64,000 nucleotides of DNA, taken from Ariolimax columbianus (taxonomy: Eukaryota; Mollusca; Gastropoda; Stylommatophora; Arionidae). The notes beneath the pieces are model-generated. The model saw only the letters and a list, made by a program, of their open reading frames with translations, did no database searches and was not told the origin of the DNA. The stretch lies in the NCBI GenBank assembly GCA_036924085.1, contig JAVGWX010000005.1:98286172-98350171 (forward strand). The letters run 5' to 3'. The stretch's first letter is position 1. Every line of letters starts with the position of its first letter. Below, in pieces: positions 1-11,561 of this stretch. Both the position numbers and the translations under genes were made by a program.

Positions 1-699
1 ACATTGGTTCGCTCTGTCATCACGTTTGGGCCAGCCAGGAGGGACTTTGTAAAAACGGATCCTGGTCACGCTATCAGATCTGAAGTGGTATAGGTCGGGA
101 ACATGTCACATCGAATAGCTCGTGATGTGGCAGGGTGTGTGGCGTGATGTTTTTCCTGCAAGCCAACAAAGTCAATTCTTCCTAATATTATGGCTTGGGG
201 TTCTATATTTTTAGCAAAGAATCGTGTCCTTGCTCAAGAAATGCATGTTTCCTTCAGATGCTTGCTCGTATCGTTGTTCTGCTCGGTCCTCCCTTCCTTA
301 CTTTTATTTAGTCCTTCTCATTTTGTTTCGTTTTTATCCTTTTCTTATCATGTTCTCAACACTCAACTGTATTGTTATTTTCTTCTAATGATGACGTCTC
401 TTCTCCTTCACACAGCTCGCCTTTACCTTAATCCCTTTCTTCTTCGAGTTGTATCTTTATCATCTTATCATTTCAAACCGCTTCTTCTTGAATATAATTT
501 ATTTCCAATTCTTCTTTAACATCTTTATATTCTGTTCCTACACCTTTGTCCTTTATGTTTCTTTGTGCTTTCGTTTTCTTATTTTTCACCCTCTTCGTCA
601 ATTCTTTATGCTCCATTTATTACAAATTCGAATTTTCTTCATTCGCTTTTCCTTCTTCTCTCTTTAAGTTTCCCTCATAGTTAGTTTTCTTTCCACTTG
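1..699. other. Pyrimidine-rich spacer, no gene seen
   Basis: No recognisable gene was found. From about 280 onward the plus strand is rich in T and C, so open frames give Leu/Phe/Ser-rich nonsense peptides without domains. The first 180 bases are of ordinary composition and resemble nothing I recognise. Confidence 0.6.
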
Positions 700-865
700 T
701 GCCATTGAGCGACGTCGGGAGCTTCAGACGTCTATCCTGCGCCAGGTGCGTTGCGTCAGTCAATGTGAGAACTTGTCGCTGCACAATCACTTTAATAGCA
801 TCTATCCACCTGCCTCGTGGACGTCTTCTTACCCTGTAGCCAAATTTACCAGCTTTTTCCTTCAT
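700..865 (-). pseudogene. LINE C-terminal scrap
   Basis: Read on the minus strand, this piece translates to a basic segment with RRRPRGRWIDAIK followed by TLTDATHLAQDRR. That is the tail typical of non-LTR retrotransposon polymerases, where an RG/RPRxRW box is followed by an AxxLAQDR box. Nothing upstream on the minus strand extends it, so it is a short 3' relic of an inserted LINE. The family match is from memory of LINE C-termini; the lineage is not determined. Confidence 0.6.
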
Positions 866-1244
866 CCTTTTATTTATATTGTTTGTCTGCCCTTCATGTC
901 ACCTTTTTCTCCTCCTTCATCTTTCTCTCGATTTCTTCGTCCATCTTGTCCTCATACTCTCCCTCCACCGTACCCTCAATCCCCTTCAATCTTTCCTTTC
1001 ATTTCTACTCCATCTTATACACCTCTAAATTGTCCCCCTCAATCCTCAAGTCAGCGTGCCATCATCTCCACTTCCATCATGCCTCTGTGTCCCCTCCGTC
1101 TTCTTTTCCTTCTCCCCCTCCATCTCCTCTCTTCCTCCATCTCCCTGTCTTTCTGTCTTACATATTCCCTCCGTCTCCTTTTCCTTCTCCCCTATATCGA
1201 ACCCTCGTGCTTCAATCTGATCCATAAACTGAATTACTCCACTG
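866..1244. other. Pyrimidine-rich spacer
   Basis: This stretch is dominated by CT/TC and CCT runs on the plus strand. Long open frames here (up to about 200 codons) have strongly biased composition, no domain and no start context, so I do not call them genes. Confidence 0.6.
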
Positions 1245-1490
1245 TCACTGTGGTCGAGAGGTATTGCATACTTCTTAAAGCATTGAACGGAAACGGTCTG
1301 CGATCAAATCCCGCAAGTCACCAGCGAACACTTGTTTTATGCGAGGTGAGATGAAAGTGACTGCATCCTGAGTTACATCCAGTCGCCTTGTCTTATCTCT
1401 TGCCACTGGTCCAAGGTAGCTTGTGACCAGAGAGGGAGGTTGATGACCAGCGCAGTTTGTCTCCTCACTATAGTCCAAATACAGCGCAAG
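1245..1490 (+). mobile_element. Possible tRNA-derived SINE
   Basis: A segment with tGGTCGAGAGG followed about 45 bases later by GCGATCAAATCCCG resembles the A and B boxes of a pol III promoter in a tRNA-derived SINE head. About 150 bases of unrelated body follow. No target-site duplication or simple tail was identified. The resemblance could be chance, so confidence is low. Confidence 0.3.
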
Positions 1491-1797
1491 TTACACCATT
1501 AAGACAAAACCGTCTGATGATATCGTCATCGTAGCTGGCGATGGGTAATAAATTGTAATCGACTACTCTCTAGACTAAACTTCCTCTCAACTTATTTACT
1601 AGCTGTTCTAGATAGCATTATATCCTCCATGGCATATTTTTATATCATAATGTCCCCTTCTTTCTCTCTCTAGCAGTCAGTAGAAAGAAAATATTTGCAT
1701 CTACCATCTCCCTGGTAATTCACAACCTTCTTTTGTCCTTTCGTGATGACAGGTGTCGTTGTCTATATGGACAGATATCTTTGTACATCAAAAATCG

Positions 1798-2010
1798 TCT
1801 CTCGCTCTATCTCTCGATCTCTCTATTGCTCTTGCGCTCTCTCTATCGCTCTCTCTCGCTCTCTCTCTATCGCTCTCTCTCGCTTTCTCTCTCTATTGCT
1901 CTTGATCTCTCTCTATCGCTGTTTCTATCGATATCGCTCTCACTCGCTCTCTGTACTGAGACTATTTAGTTTTTTATCATATTCTCTCTGACGCTCTATG
2001 AGTCGCTCTA
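1798..2010. repeat. CT-rich imperfect microsatellite
   Basis: Imperfect repeats of CTCTCTATCG and CTCTCTCGCT fill this stretch. Open frames through it encode only Ser/Leu/Tyr/Arg-rich low-complexity peptide and are not genes. Confidence 0.85.
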
Positions 2011-2028
2011 TAGAGAGATGATGTATTT

Positions 2029-2340
<312 letters not shown>

Positions 2341-2633
2341 TATATCTATATCTATCTGCCTGCCTGCTTGCCTTCCTGCATGCCTGTCTGTCTCCGAAAG
2401 TCCATATGTAGAATCCATCTTTTCCCATCATTCTGTCTAGTTGAACAATAACAGTGACAGCAATATCGTATTCAAATATCCCATTTTGGAATGATAAGAA
2501 CATGTACCTTATTTTCAGTGACCCTCAATCCATCGTGTATAATAATTATTATTATTGTTCCTGATTCGCCATGAGACATTCTCACCATATGCTGTATAAT
2601 TAGCTTCGTTAGGCATTGATCTAGATATCTTAT

Positions 2634-5415
2634 GTGCGAACGAGGAAGCAGAATAATAAGGAGGAGGGCCACAAGCTCTACTTCAGTGGCAGGGAGGACA
2701 AACATTTACACGAAGTGGGGATACTGGTGCATAAAGACACAGCCAGATGCATATTGGGTTGCCGTCCAATATCTAGCCGTTTTATCATCTTACGGCTAAA
2801 GGCAGCAGTGTTTAATATTACCATAATACAGTGCTACGCACCCACTGCAGACTACGAAGATTGTGAAATATAGGCATTTTATGATCAACTTCAAAGTCTG
2901 ATACACGAAACGCCAAAAAAAAAGACATATTGGTAGTCCAGGGTGATTGGAATGCAAAAATTGGAGAAGATGCAGTCCATGACTGGAGGGGAACATGTGG
3001 ACCATACGGAAATAAAGAAACCAATGACCGGGGCCTCAGACTCCTAGAATTTGCAAGATTTGGGGTAAACAAGCCGTCGAGACGCTGGACATGGCATAAC
3101 CCAAGCAATGAAGTGCATAGCCAGATTGACTATATACTGGTCCAGAGGAGGTTCCGATCGAGCATCAACACCGACAAAACAAGAAGTTTCCCCGGAGCTG
3201 ACATAGGAAGTGACAACGATCTGGATATGATGACCATGCGTCTGCGATTGAAGGGAGTCGCAAAGAAAGATGTGACCAGGCTAAAGTTTGACCTGGATAA
3301 ACTAATGGACCCAAAATTCACCGACGTGTTCCAAGCAAGGGTGGGAGGGAAATTTGCGCCACTGTTGGCTCTCAGAGAGGGACTGGATACATATACAGTT
3401 TCAGAGTCTTTTAATGCAGCTCCCATAGATACTGCAACAGAGATCCTGGGACGCCACCAAACAAAAAAGAAGCAATGGGTGACCAAAGACATTCTAGATC
3501 TGTGTGATAAAAGAAGGTCACTGAAAAAACACAATCACCCGCCGGAGGAGGTCGGCAGTTATAAAGAGGTCAAGAAAGCCATACAACAAAAGATGAGAGA
3601 GGCGAAAGAAGCGTGGATATGTGAGCAATGCGCAAACATCGAAGAGAGACTAAACAGAAATGACGCTAAAGGAACATACAAGGTGGTCAAAGAACTGGTA
3701 ACACCAAGACAAAGCAAGAACCTTATGATTCATGATAAAAGCGGCAAGTGCCTTATTGAGGAAAATGACGTACTGGCACGATGGACAGAGTAGTGTTCCG
3801 AGCTATATAACTATGAAGGGCGAAACAAACCTGAGAAAACATTCCCCCCAACACCAACAAATATAGAGGATAACCAACTGATAACGAAGGAAGAGGTAAT
3901 TGCAGCGGAAAGACATTGAGAAGAGGGAAGGCGGCCGGGGTGGAGAATATACCAGCAGAGCTCTTACAAGCAGGTGAAGAGGTAGTGGTGGAAGGCCTGA
4001 CACACATCTGTAACAAAATATGGGCGAAAGGAAACTGGCCGGACTTATGGACGAAATCAATAGTTATACCGTTACATAAGTCTGGAAACCTAAAGCTGTG
4101 CCAAAATTACAGAACAATAAGCCTCTTTAGCCACCCTAGCAAGGTCATGCTTAGATTAATCCTCGACAGATTGAAACCACAAGCAGAGAACATTATTGCC
4201 GAGGAGCAAGCAGGGTTCAGGCAGGGAAGAAGCACTACAGAACAGATATTTAATTTAAGGCTGCTAAGCGAGAAATATCTAGAATAATAGCAAACAATGT
4301 ATCATGTGTTTGTGGATTAAAAGAAGGCGTTTGATAGGGTATGGCATAAAGCGCTGTGGGCAACAATGAGGATGTATAATATCAACGGAAATATTATAAC
4401 GGTCCTTGAACACCTGTATAACAAGGCGTCTAGCGCAGTTCTTGTGAATGGAAGGCGAGGAGACTGGTTTCACACATCTGTTGGTGTGAGGAAGGGGTGT
4501 ACACTCTCTCCAACTCTTTTCAATATATTATTTAAAGGAATTAGGAGTGAGGCACTTGGAGGTCACGTTGGTACTGTCAAGATAAGGGGCCGAACGATTA
4601 CCAACCTTCGTTTTGCAGATGATATCGACGAGTTGGCGGGTTCAGAAGCAGAACTCCAGGAATGGGTCAGAAGGCTCGATGAAACAGCTCTTGACTATGG
4701 TATGGAGATAAACGCTGGAAAGACAAAATTAATGACCAACAACGCTACGGGCTTCAACAGCAGGATACAAGCTAACGGTCAGGAACTCGAAGTGGTTGAC
4801 CGTTTTAAATATCTTGGGTCGATTGTCAGTGATGAAGGATCAAAATGTGAAGGGTTGGCCAGAATAGCACAGACAATAGCGGCGCTTGCACGTTTTAACA
4901 AAATATGGCAAGATAAACGGTTAGCATTACGCACGAAAATCAGATTAATGCGTACACTGGTCCTGTCAATATTCCTCTATGCATGTGAGCCATGGACAGT
5001 TACAGCTGACCTTCAACGAAGGATACAGGCCTTAGAGATGAGATGTTTCCGAAAACTTTTAAACGTCACGTACAAAGATCGAGTTACAAACGAGGAAGTA
5101 CGAGATAGAATTACAACAGCAATAGGGCCTTTCGAAGATCTCTTGGCAACTGTCAAAAGAAGGAAACTCGCTTGGTACGGTCACATATCGAGATCAAATG
5201 GTCTTGCAAACACAATCCTCCACGGAAAGGTGAATGGCAGACGACGCAGAGGCCGGCCCAAAAAGAGATGGGAGGACAACATAAAAGAATGGACCAGTCT
5301 CCGACCAGAACAGTCACATGCAGCGGCATCTGACAGAGAAGGATGGCGTGCAGTTGTGAAGATATCTTCATGTGTGCCCCAACGACCTCACCGGTTACAG
5401 GATGACATGACCTGA
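2634..5415 (+). pseudogene. RTE-like LINE ORF2 relic (copy A)
   Basis: This is a decayed non-LTR retrotransposon polyprotein with an apurinic-type endonuclease followed by reverse transcriptase. The endonuclease part shows IIQCYAPT, the catalytic VVQGDWNAKIG and the GADIGSDNDL region near 3200. RT shows GKAAGVENIPAEL near 3930, AGFRQGRSTTEQ near 4215, KKAFDRVWHKALW near 4325 and FADDIDELAG near 4615. The C-terminal tail RGRPKKRWEDN lies near 5255. Breaks seen are a stop at 2871, a frameshift in the nine-A run at 2915-2923, a stop at 3791, a frameshift just before 3916, and stops at 4285, 4288 and 4318. The last block (4321-5415) is fully open. Domain order and the NiPAELL motif fit the RTE group, known widely as craniofacial-development-protein-2-like predictions. 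It is 5' truncated and dead. The 3' end is a TGACC-rich stretch near 5400-5435. Confidence 0.88.
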
Positions 5416-5534
5416 CCTGACCTCTGACCTGACAATGAATGCATTCGGGTCTATGGAACAAACAGTTTGCAGTATACTGATATATTTTAAACTGCTATAC
5501 TTTACACTATATTTTACTCTATATTTTTTAACCA

Positions 5535-7036
5535 AAGAGTGTCCACCAAATTTTCACTCTGAGAACAATTATTAAGGAATGTAGAAATGTGATTCCCTAC
5601 TTATCATTAACTTTATTGACTTTCAGAAATCGTGTGATAGTTCACATCGACCGGCATTTTGGGAAATACTCTGCCAGTTACGGCTTTCTATCAAAGTACA
5701 TACACACCATGCAGCTTTTTACTTTGATTCCCATTGCTGTGTTCGGATTACTACGGCAAAGCTGATTGGCTTCAAATAGAAACTGGAGTGAAACAATGCT
5801 TTATTATGTCACATCTGTTATTTGGCATAGATTAGATTATTTTTGTTAAACTATGTCTCAGCTGAATATGTTAGCATACAATGGCTAGATGGCGCGGTTC
5901 TAAAGGACTTTGATCTCGCATATGATCTGGCACTTGAGTTCCACTACTGAAAAGCGCAAAATAAGTTGATGAGTTGGATCGGTTATCAGAACAGATAGGA
6001 CTGAAAATCAATGCTTCCAAGGTTATGAATTTCACCAAAAAGTCTGCTTTTATCCATTTGCATGGAGATATAAAACAAACAGTTGTCAGTTTGACCTATC
6101 AAGGCGGCAATAAGACTCAAGATGGAGATACATCTAAGGACATTTGCATTGGCTTTGCTCTAGCCTCTAGTGCAGTTACCCAACTAATGAACATCTAGAA
6201 ATCAAAATTACTGAGAGAACAGACAAAGCTCAGGTTGTTTAACTGCAATATATTGTCAATACTCATCTATGGATGTGAATGCTGGAAAATGACGAAGACA
6301 TTGGAAAAGAAACTAAACGCATTTGAGAATTTATATCTTAGAGAACTGTTGAACATCGGCTGGCATGAATTCTTAACCAAAAACGCAAACAGAGAAGTCA
6401 CCAATCAACAATATTTGTTATTAATCGTTAGGAAAAAGGTGTCGAGATGCCGAGCAGTGTGTGAACTGTAGCTGTCAGCGACCCAAATCTGGCTGCTAGC
6501 GTCAGTGCCAGTGACCTGGAGCTGCCAAAACTCGTCTCTAACTCCAATTAGTGATCCTGGATAACAGGCTCCTACAGAGTAGAATGACTAAAGAAAAGGG
6601 TTTGATGAGGCTAACCCGGTATCCAATAATGCCATGCTGAGGTCGGACCAGAAAGTGCAAATATCTCAGTCAAGCTGTAAACTACGACACAACCCATTCT
6701 GCTATCCCCACTGCATCCTGCTTCTTGCTAATCCCTTTACAGGGCTTGGTAGCGGGAGTTTGAAAACGAACACAGAAGAAGGTTAGGTAACATATGTGGA
6801 CATACATTGGGCATGTTCTTAGAAAGGATAGTAACAGACTCCGTCTGCATACGTTTATGTGGTCACCATCTGGCAGCAGCAAAAGAGGAAAACCGAGAGT
6901 AACACTCCGCAGAACAATCGTCAGAGGGGGGCCCATTCTAGACTTCAACAACGTACATGAACTGAAAATAGTGGCGTCACACAGATCAAAATGGAGAGAA
7001 CTAGTTTCAGCCTTATGTGCCATGATTGGCACTTAA
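5535..7036 (+). pseudogene. LINE RT-to-C-terminus relic 2
   Basis: A second, older LINE follows copy A on the same strand and is broken into several frames. RT motif A is legible as FIDFQKSCDSSHRPAFWEIL near 5608. A motif-B-like IETGVKQCFIMS lies near 5780. A decayed catalytic box DLAYDLALEF lies near 5912, where family members have FADDLALL. The connection region ILIYGCECWKMTKTLEKK is at about 6256, and the tail YIGHVLRKDSNRL with GSSKRGKPRVTLRRT at 6800-6915. About 300 bases between 6471 and 6770 do not match and may be an insertion or heavily decayed sequence. The final residues SKWRELVSALCA match the ending of this LINE group. It differs from copy A in motif wording, so it is a separate lineage. 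Confidence 0.75.
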
Positions 7037-7108
7037 AGAGCGGCGTCACACAGATCAAACTGGAGAGAGCACTAGTTTCGGTCGTATGTGCCATGTTTGT
7101 CACATAAA
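6973..7108 (+). repeat. 69-bp tandem duplication of LINE tail
   Basis: The last 69 bases of LINE relic 2, starting GGCGTCACACAGATCAAA, occur twice head to tail (6973-7041 and 7042-7108) with a few differences. The duplicated piece encodes the terminal SKWRE...SALCA region. A 25-bp array follows immediately. Confidence 0.8.
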
Positions 7109-7139
7109 GCACACAGCGATATGTTTTATTCAAATGTTT

Positions 7140-7510
7140 AGGGCAGATAAATGAAGTCAGGACAAGGGCAGACAAGTGAAGTTAGGGCAAGGGCAGACAA
7201 GTGAAGTTAGGACAAGGGCTGACAATTGAATTCAGGACAAGGGCAGACAAGTGAAGTCAGGGAAAGGGCTGACAAGTGAAGTCAGGGCAAGGGCTGACAA
7301 GTGAAGTTAGGACAAGGGCTGACAAGTGAAGTTAGGACAAGGGCAGACAATTGAAGTCAGGACAAGGGCAGACAAGTGAAGTCAGGGCAAGGGCTGACAA
7401 GTGAAGTTAGGACAAGGGCAGACAAGTAGAATCAGGGCAAGGGCAGACAAGTGGAGTCAGAGCAAGGGCTGACAACTGAAATCTGGGCAAGGGCAGGCAA
7501 CTGAAGTCAC
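7140..7510. repeat. 25-bp minisatellite, about 15 copies
   Basis: Units begin GACAAGTGAAGTCAGGGCAA and end GGGCA or GGGCT, with a period of 25 bases. Copies vary at GTTAGG/GTCAGG and CAGACA/CTGACA. The array begins about 30 bases after the duplicated LINE tail. Confidence 0.92.
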
Positions 7511-7859
7511 GGTAAGGTAAAACTAGCTGATGTCCTCGCTCGTGTGCCTGCAAACACGCTGTGTCACAACGAGATGATGATTAACACTGCATTACCACGT
7601 AGTGGTGAGCTTACCGAGGAGCCTTGCATTGCACTGCAGCAAGAAGGACTCCTGTCAACCTTTTCATTTACGCCTCGAGGCGGAAGTTGAACCACTATAA
7701 CCGGCTTCCAAATAAACGTGAACATAAGGTAACTCAACTTCGTACGAGGAGATTCAAACAACAACTTCATATCTTCAATTTGTATAATTAGTTGCTATCT
7801 AAACGGGCCTTTGATGGTGGCAAATTAGGAGGGAACGTTGAAAGATAATCAACGGTTAA
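7511..7859. other. Unrecognised spacer
   Basis: No gene, RNA or transposon signature was recognised. Composition is mixed and the open frames are short. Confidence 0.5.
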
Positions 7860-8095
7860 GTGACATCATTGACAGCTACAAAGCCGAACAAAATTGATGT
7901 GACATCATTGACAGGTATAAAGCTAAACAACGGTTAAGTGACATCATTGACAGCTACAAAGCCGAACAAAATTGATGTGACATCATTGACAGCTACAAAG
8001 CCGAACAAAATTGATGTGACATCATTGACATGTACAAAGCCAAACAACGGTTAAGTGACATTATTGACAGATACAGAGACCATCAACGGTTACGA
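7860..8095. repeat. 39-bp minisatellite, 6 copies
   Basis: Each unit starts GTGACATCATTGACAGCTAC and continues with AAAGCC. Unit starts fall at 7860, 7899, 7938, 7977, 8016 and 8055. Two unit types differ at the end (AACAACGGTTAA versus AACAAAATTGAT), so the array mixes two variants. Confidence 0.9.
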
Positions 8096-8277
8096 GAGAT
8101 CTTTAAAACATATTTTAAAAATAAATCATCAGTTGTGTATGCCTAGAAATCTTTCTCCATATGTGTTTTTGTGTTCAAAGATGTCTTTTATCCTGGATAT
8201 AACATTACATAACATGTAAAGTCGTCTTCTGGTTTCCTTAACATTTGCCTTATCCAAACCGCAGGGATTTCTCCTTA

Positions 8278-8450
8278 CCTCCTTTTCCACGTTTCTATGG
8301 GCAGCTCTTTCCAATGTTTCCACATTCGATTCCATATGATATTTCGATCAGTCCTCCTTTTCCGCGTTTCTATGTTCAGCTGTTTCCAATGTTTCAACAT
8401 TCGCTTCCATGTATGTTGTTCAGTCCTCCTTTTCCGCTATACAAAACCAT
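8278..8450. repeat. About 75-bp direct repeat, 2.3 copies
   Basis: CCTCCTTTTCC(A/G)CGTTTCTATG recurs at 8278 and 8354, with a partial third copy at 8426. Each is followed by CCAATGTTTC and ACATTCG. A short open frame runs through it but has no recognisable domain. Confidence 0.75.
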
Positions 8451-9079
8451 GAACATTTATAAATCCTCGTTTCACTATTTCGGCTCTGAGATTCACACAA
8501 AAATCTAGCGACCATTTTTATAATACAATAGTTTCATATCCTGTATACAACCACACAAAGAAGGCAGTTAATATTCACACAAATAAAGGAATGAACACGA
8601 CAACAAGTGATTAAATCGAGAAAAGGAATAGCAATACAGAAAAGGAGTTCGTTCATAAAATGCTTAATGTTCCGCAGTTCATTAGCTTCACTGAACCGTG
8701 CATTAGACGCTTTGTTCTTTAATTTACAAAACAATTTTCCCCATTAAATGTTTTTGTATGTCTATATTTTGCCTTGGAATGATGGGAATCATTCAAATTT
8801 GAGAAAACATGGATATTATGAGTTTTTAAAATTGTATAAATATTGACACGAATACGTAACAGATTACAGATAATAATTGAATGTTGAATGTAAATAATGA
8901 CAATAACAATGTTTTAGCAATTATGTAAATTTAACCATTACCATAACACATTCGTTTACATTTGCCAGAAAAATCATTGACATAGATAACAAATGTAATA
9001 GATAACAAATGCAAATGCGATACATTATAGAAATATATAATGATAAGATCACAGTTATCTGACGCAGAAAGGAAGACGA
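8451..9079. other. AT-rich spacer
   Basis: This is A/T-rich non-repetitive sequence with only short open frames. I see nothing specific in it. Confidence 0.55.
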
Positions 9080-9365
9080 TTGAAAACATAGGACGGATAG
9101 ATGAATGAACTGGGGCACATCGTGACAATGAACATCATCAATGGAATGAAAGGTAAAAGAAGAAAAAGACTAACGTTGGCATGACATGCTGCATGCGGAA
9201 GAAAAAAAAATGCGCATTAATAAAGCCATCAAGACATACAATTCTCAAACACAAATCAGTGTTTGAAAATCCTTACAAAATTCTGCTTTCCAATTCTCAA
9301 CAGTCTATTTTAGTTGACTTAACAAATATGTAATCTCTGTTCTGTTTCGCTTTTGGAGAAACAGA
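9080..9365 (+). mobile_element. Dispersed LINE 3' tail, copy 1
   Basis: This segment matches 15375-15655 over most of its length, through blocks such as ATGGAATGA.AGGTA.AAGAAGA, then TAAAGCCATCAAG, then TGTTTGAAAATCCTTACAAA. Its first third translates as LGHIVTMNIINGMKGKRRKR, resembling the GHIVR...GxRxRGR C-terminal box of LINE polymerases. I infer two separate insertions of the same 3' end. Confidence 0.55.
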
Positions 9366-9742
9366 AGATATCCTTAAACCCACCACTCAAAATATGAACA
9401 TGAATCTGATAACTACCCATCTCTGCATATTGGCAGTTCTGACAACTTGAAATGAATGTAGAGAGAACTCTGAACAGATTGTTCTGCTTAAACAAAGCGC
9501 CTTAATGAGATAAGCATCGAGGTCAGAATGAACCAAGTGAAAGAGACATACGACAAAACCCCAAGATACCTCCAGGTCGAGCTTCACCGTAGTCTCACTA
9601 TAAAACCCCAAATAGGCAATATAGCAATCTATCAATCAATCAAAGCCCGTACGGAGCATAGTCCCTCAATAAACAATCGCCATTAGCTTCGGTCAGAGGT
9701 CAGCCACTTCAACTCTATCAACTCGCACTTTCTCTCTCTCTT

Positions 9743-9745
<3 letters not shown>
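9366..9745. other. Unrecognised spacer
   Basis: No gene or element was recognised. It ends in a short CT run leading into the TA microsatellite. Confidence 0.5.

Positions 9746-9782
<37 letters not shown>
9746..9782. repeat. (TA)n microsatellite
   Basis: This is a pure TA dinucleotide run preceded by CTCTCTCTCTTTCGA. Confidence 0.97.
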
Positions 9783-9786
<4 letters not shown>

Positions 9787-9930
9787 ACTCGTAAACATAT
9801 TTGCCTCCAGTCTCCAGGTGTGTCAGGTCTGCCTCCTTTTTTTCTACCGAGTTCCAGTGCAGACACTGTTGATTAATGCTACGAGTATTCCTCCTCAACG
9901 TGGGGCCTATTATCCCCCTCGTCTCTTCAA

Positions 9931-9954
9931 CCCCCCCCTCCCCCCCCCCCCCCC
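9931..9954. repeat. Poly-C tract
   Basis: This is a C run broken by one T, a site where sequencing length errors are likely. Confidence 0.95.
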
Positions 9955-10374
9955 GACCACCTTTCCATCCCGCAACAGTTGGCTTGACCTGTGTCAAATG
10001 TTCACATGTGTGCCCCTATCACAATACTTCAAACCTAAGATTATTCATTTCCAGGAGTTCGCGAACGCATGGAACCTGCTTGTTAACCCATCTGTTTACC
10101 GCCACGCCTCCCAACGATAGAGTAGAACCGATTTGACATTGGAGTTGAAAATCCTAATCTTCATCGGGGACCTAATTTCCCTAGATTTGAAGAGTTTATC
10201 CAACATTAAGGCTTACTGTACCTTCTGGATTCTTAACTGGGTGTCGTTCTATGTGCCCCCAATTTTGTCCACGTTGTTGCCCAGATAAAGGAACGACTAC
10301 ACATCTTGGGGGACAACCATGTCCAGTACAATCGGGCAATTCTAACTCGTATTTATTTTCATAATCTCATAATA
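9955..10374. other. Unrecognised spacer
   Basis: Open frames of about 100 codons begin upstream in the poly-C region but show no domain. I see nothing else. Confidence 0.5.
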
Positions 10375-10890
10375 AGAACATGATTGAAAAAGCATCCATA
10401 AGAACAATGATCATCATGAATCTCTTTAATTGTGGATGTGAAGGAGGGGAGGGGTGTGAGTAGAGGGCAGATCAACGTTCGCTAGGCTAACTATATATTG
10501 AATATGTCCACTGAGTAATCGATTATTCGCTTCCACTACATGATATGCAATGAAAAACCTCAGACAAAGCCCAACAGAGTAGACCATCATGCGCTGCGGT
10601 ACATGTATGGCGGAATGAAAATAACGCGACAGATGCTTGCGAAATTAACACCAACATCGAACCATTAAGGAGAAAACTTTCAGTTGTTGAAACACATGAA
10701 AGGTGTTTGAGAATGGACACTTACTGCAGAGAAAAATAGGAAAATGATGGTACATTGGCAACATTAAACATAAAATAAATGAGGCATCTTTTCTAAAACA
10801 ATTAACAAGGCGCAGGAATTGAACATCACCAACCAGAAGGAAGAATGTTTAGGGAAACCATCAACGATGAGCCAACTTGATGATAGGCGA
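10375..10890 (+). pseudogene. Possible decayed LINE tail
   Basis: Scattered fragments resemble a LINE connection and tail: IRTMIIMNLFNCGCE near 10405 (compare ILxxLxYGCE), then YIGNIKHKINEASFLKQL near 10755, then RMFRETINDEPT near 10840. All lie on the plus strand in different frames. The match is weak and each fragment alone could be chance. Confidence 0.3.
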
Positions 10891-10899
10891 CTACCCCTC

Positions 10900-11275
10900 T
10901 ACACTTCAAACCTTGGAAAATAGAACCCCTCCTGATGTTAACATCTACAAAATAATTGACTAATTTGTCCACCTCTTATGGAGCGGAAGTGATGCTCCAG
11001 TGGGTACCTTGTCATGTCGGAATTCTAAGAAATGGAAGGCCGATGAGCTGCTTAGAAGCGGAGCAAAACTTGCGCAGTCACTGTCTAGTATCACACTGAA
11101 GTCCTCCGGACAAATCCTCAGAAACAAACACGTACAAGCTACGGAAACCGTGTCTTAACATCGCAGAAACCGCAGGTCCCAGATAACTGGTCACTGACAA
11201 ACAAAAGCCCTCGATTAATTCGTCCTGGCCAAAAATGAACGGGTGCTGGAAATAGACCATCGAAAGACAGGTCAG
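10900..11275 (+). pseudogene. RNase H relic of an I/Jockey-type LINE
   Basis: VMLQWVPCHVGILRN at about 10990-11035 is the conserved QWVPSHxGIxGNExAD segment of LINE RNase H domains. After a one-base frame change it continues ADELLRSGAKLAQSLSS. The wording differs from copies B-E (QWVPSHCNIQGNEEADRLA), so it is a different, older element. Downstream residues include LRNKHVQA. The sequence after copy B (about 14944-15070, with HIQEWLYQW) may be its continuation split by B; that is speculative. Confidence 0.55.
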
Positions 11276-11561
11276 TTTTACCCTACTAATGACAGGGCGT
11301 TGCTACGGAAATCCTGCTCAACTCGAGAGGAGCCGCAGACATTTGGTTCACGTACCAGGCTGATAAGCCAATGGCGCGAGGCTACCTTTTGAGGGATTAC
11401 GGCCATACGCCTGTAAGCCGTAATCCCGCCAAAATTCTCAGCACCAATGCAATGGGAGGCTTCGATGTGGTCGGGACCTGGGGATCGCGCCTCAACCCTA
11501 CTAGGTCGAGCCACAGAAAGAGGTATCTTCCATCCGCTGATCAAAGCGGGCGGATAGCTGC
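11276..11561. other. Unassigned sequence before copy B
   Basis: GC-balanced sequence lies between the RNase H relic and the part of copy B shared with copy C. It could belong to a longer B leader, because C is cut at its target-site junction, or to the older element. Confidence 0.4.

Noticed and set aside
746..1354. 202-codon plus-strand open frame
   Set aside because: The peptide is Ser/Leu/Phe/Pro-rich from a pyrimidine tract, with no domain; part of its region encodes a LINE tail on the other strand.
8129..8335. 68-codon minus-strand frame with KEVRRNPCGLDK
   Set aside because: It lies mostly over a ~75-bp direct repeat and has no recognisable domain.
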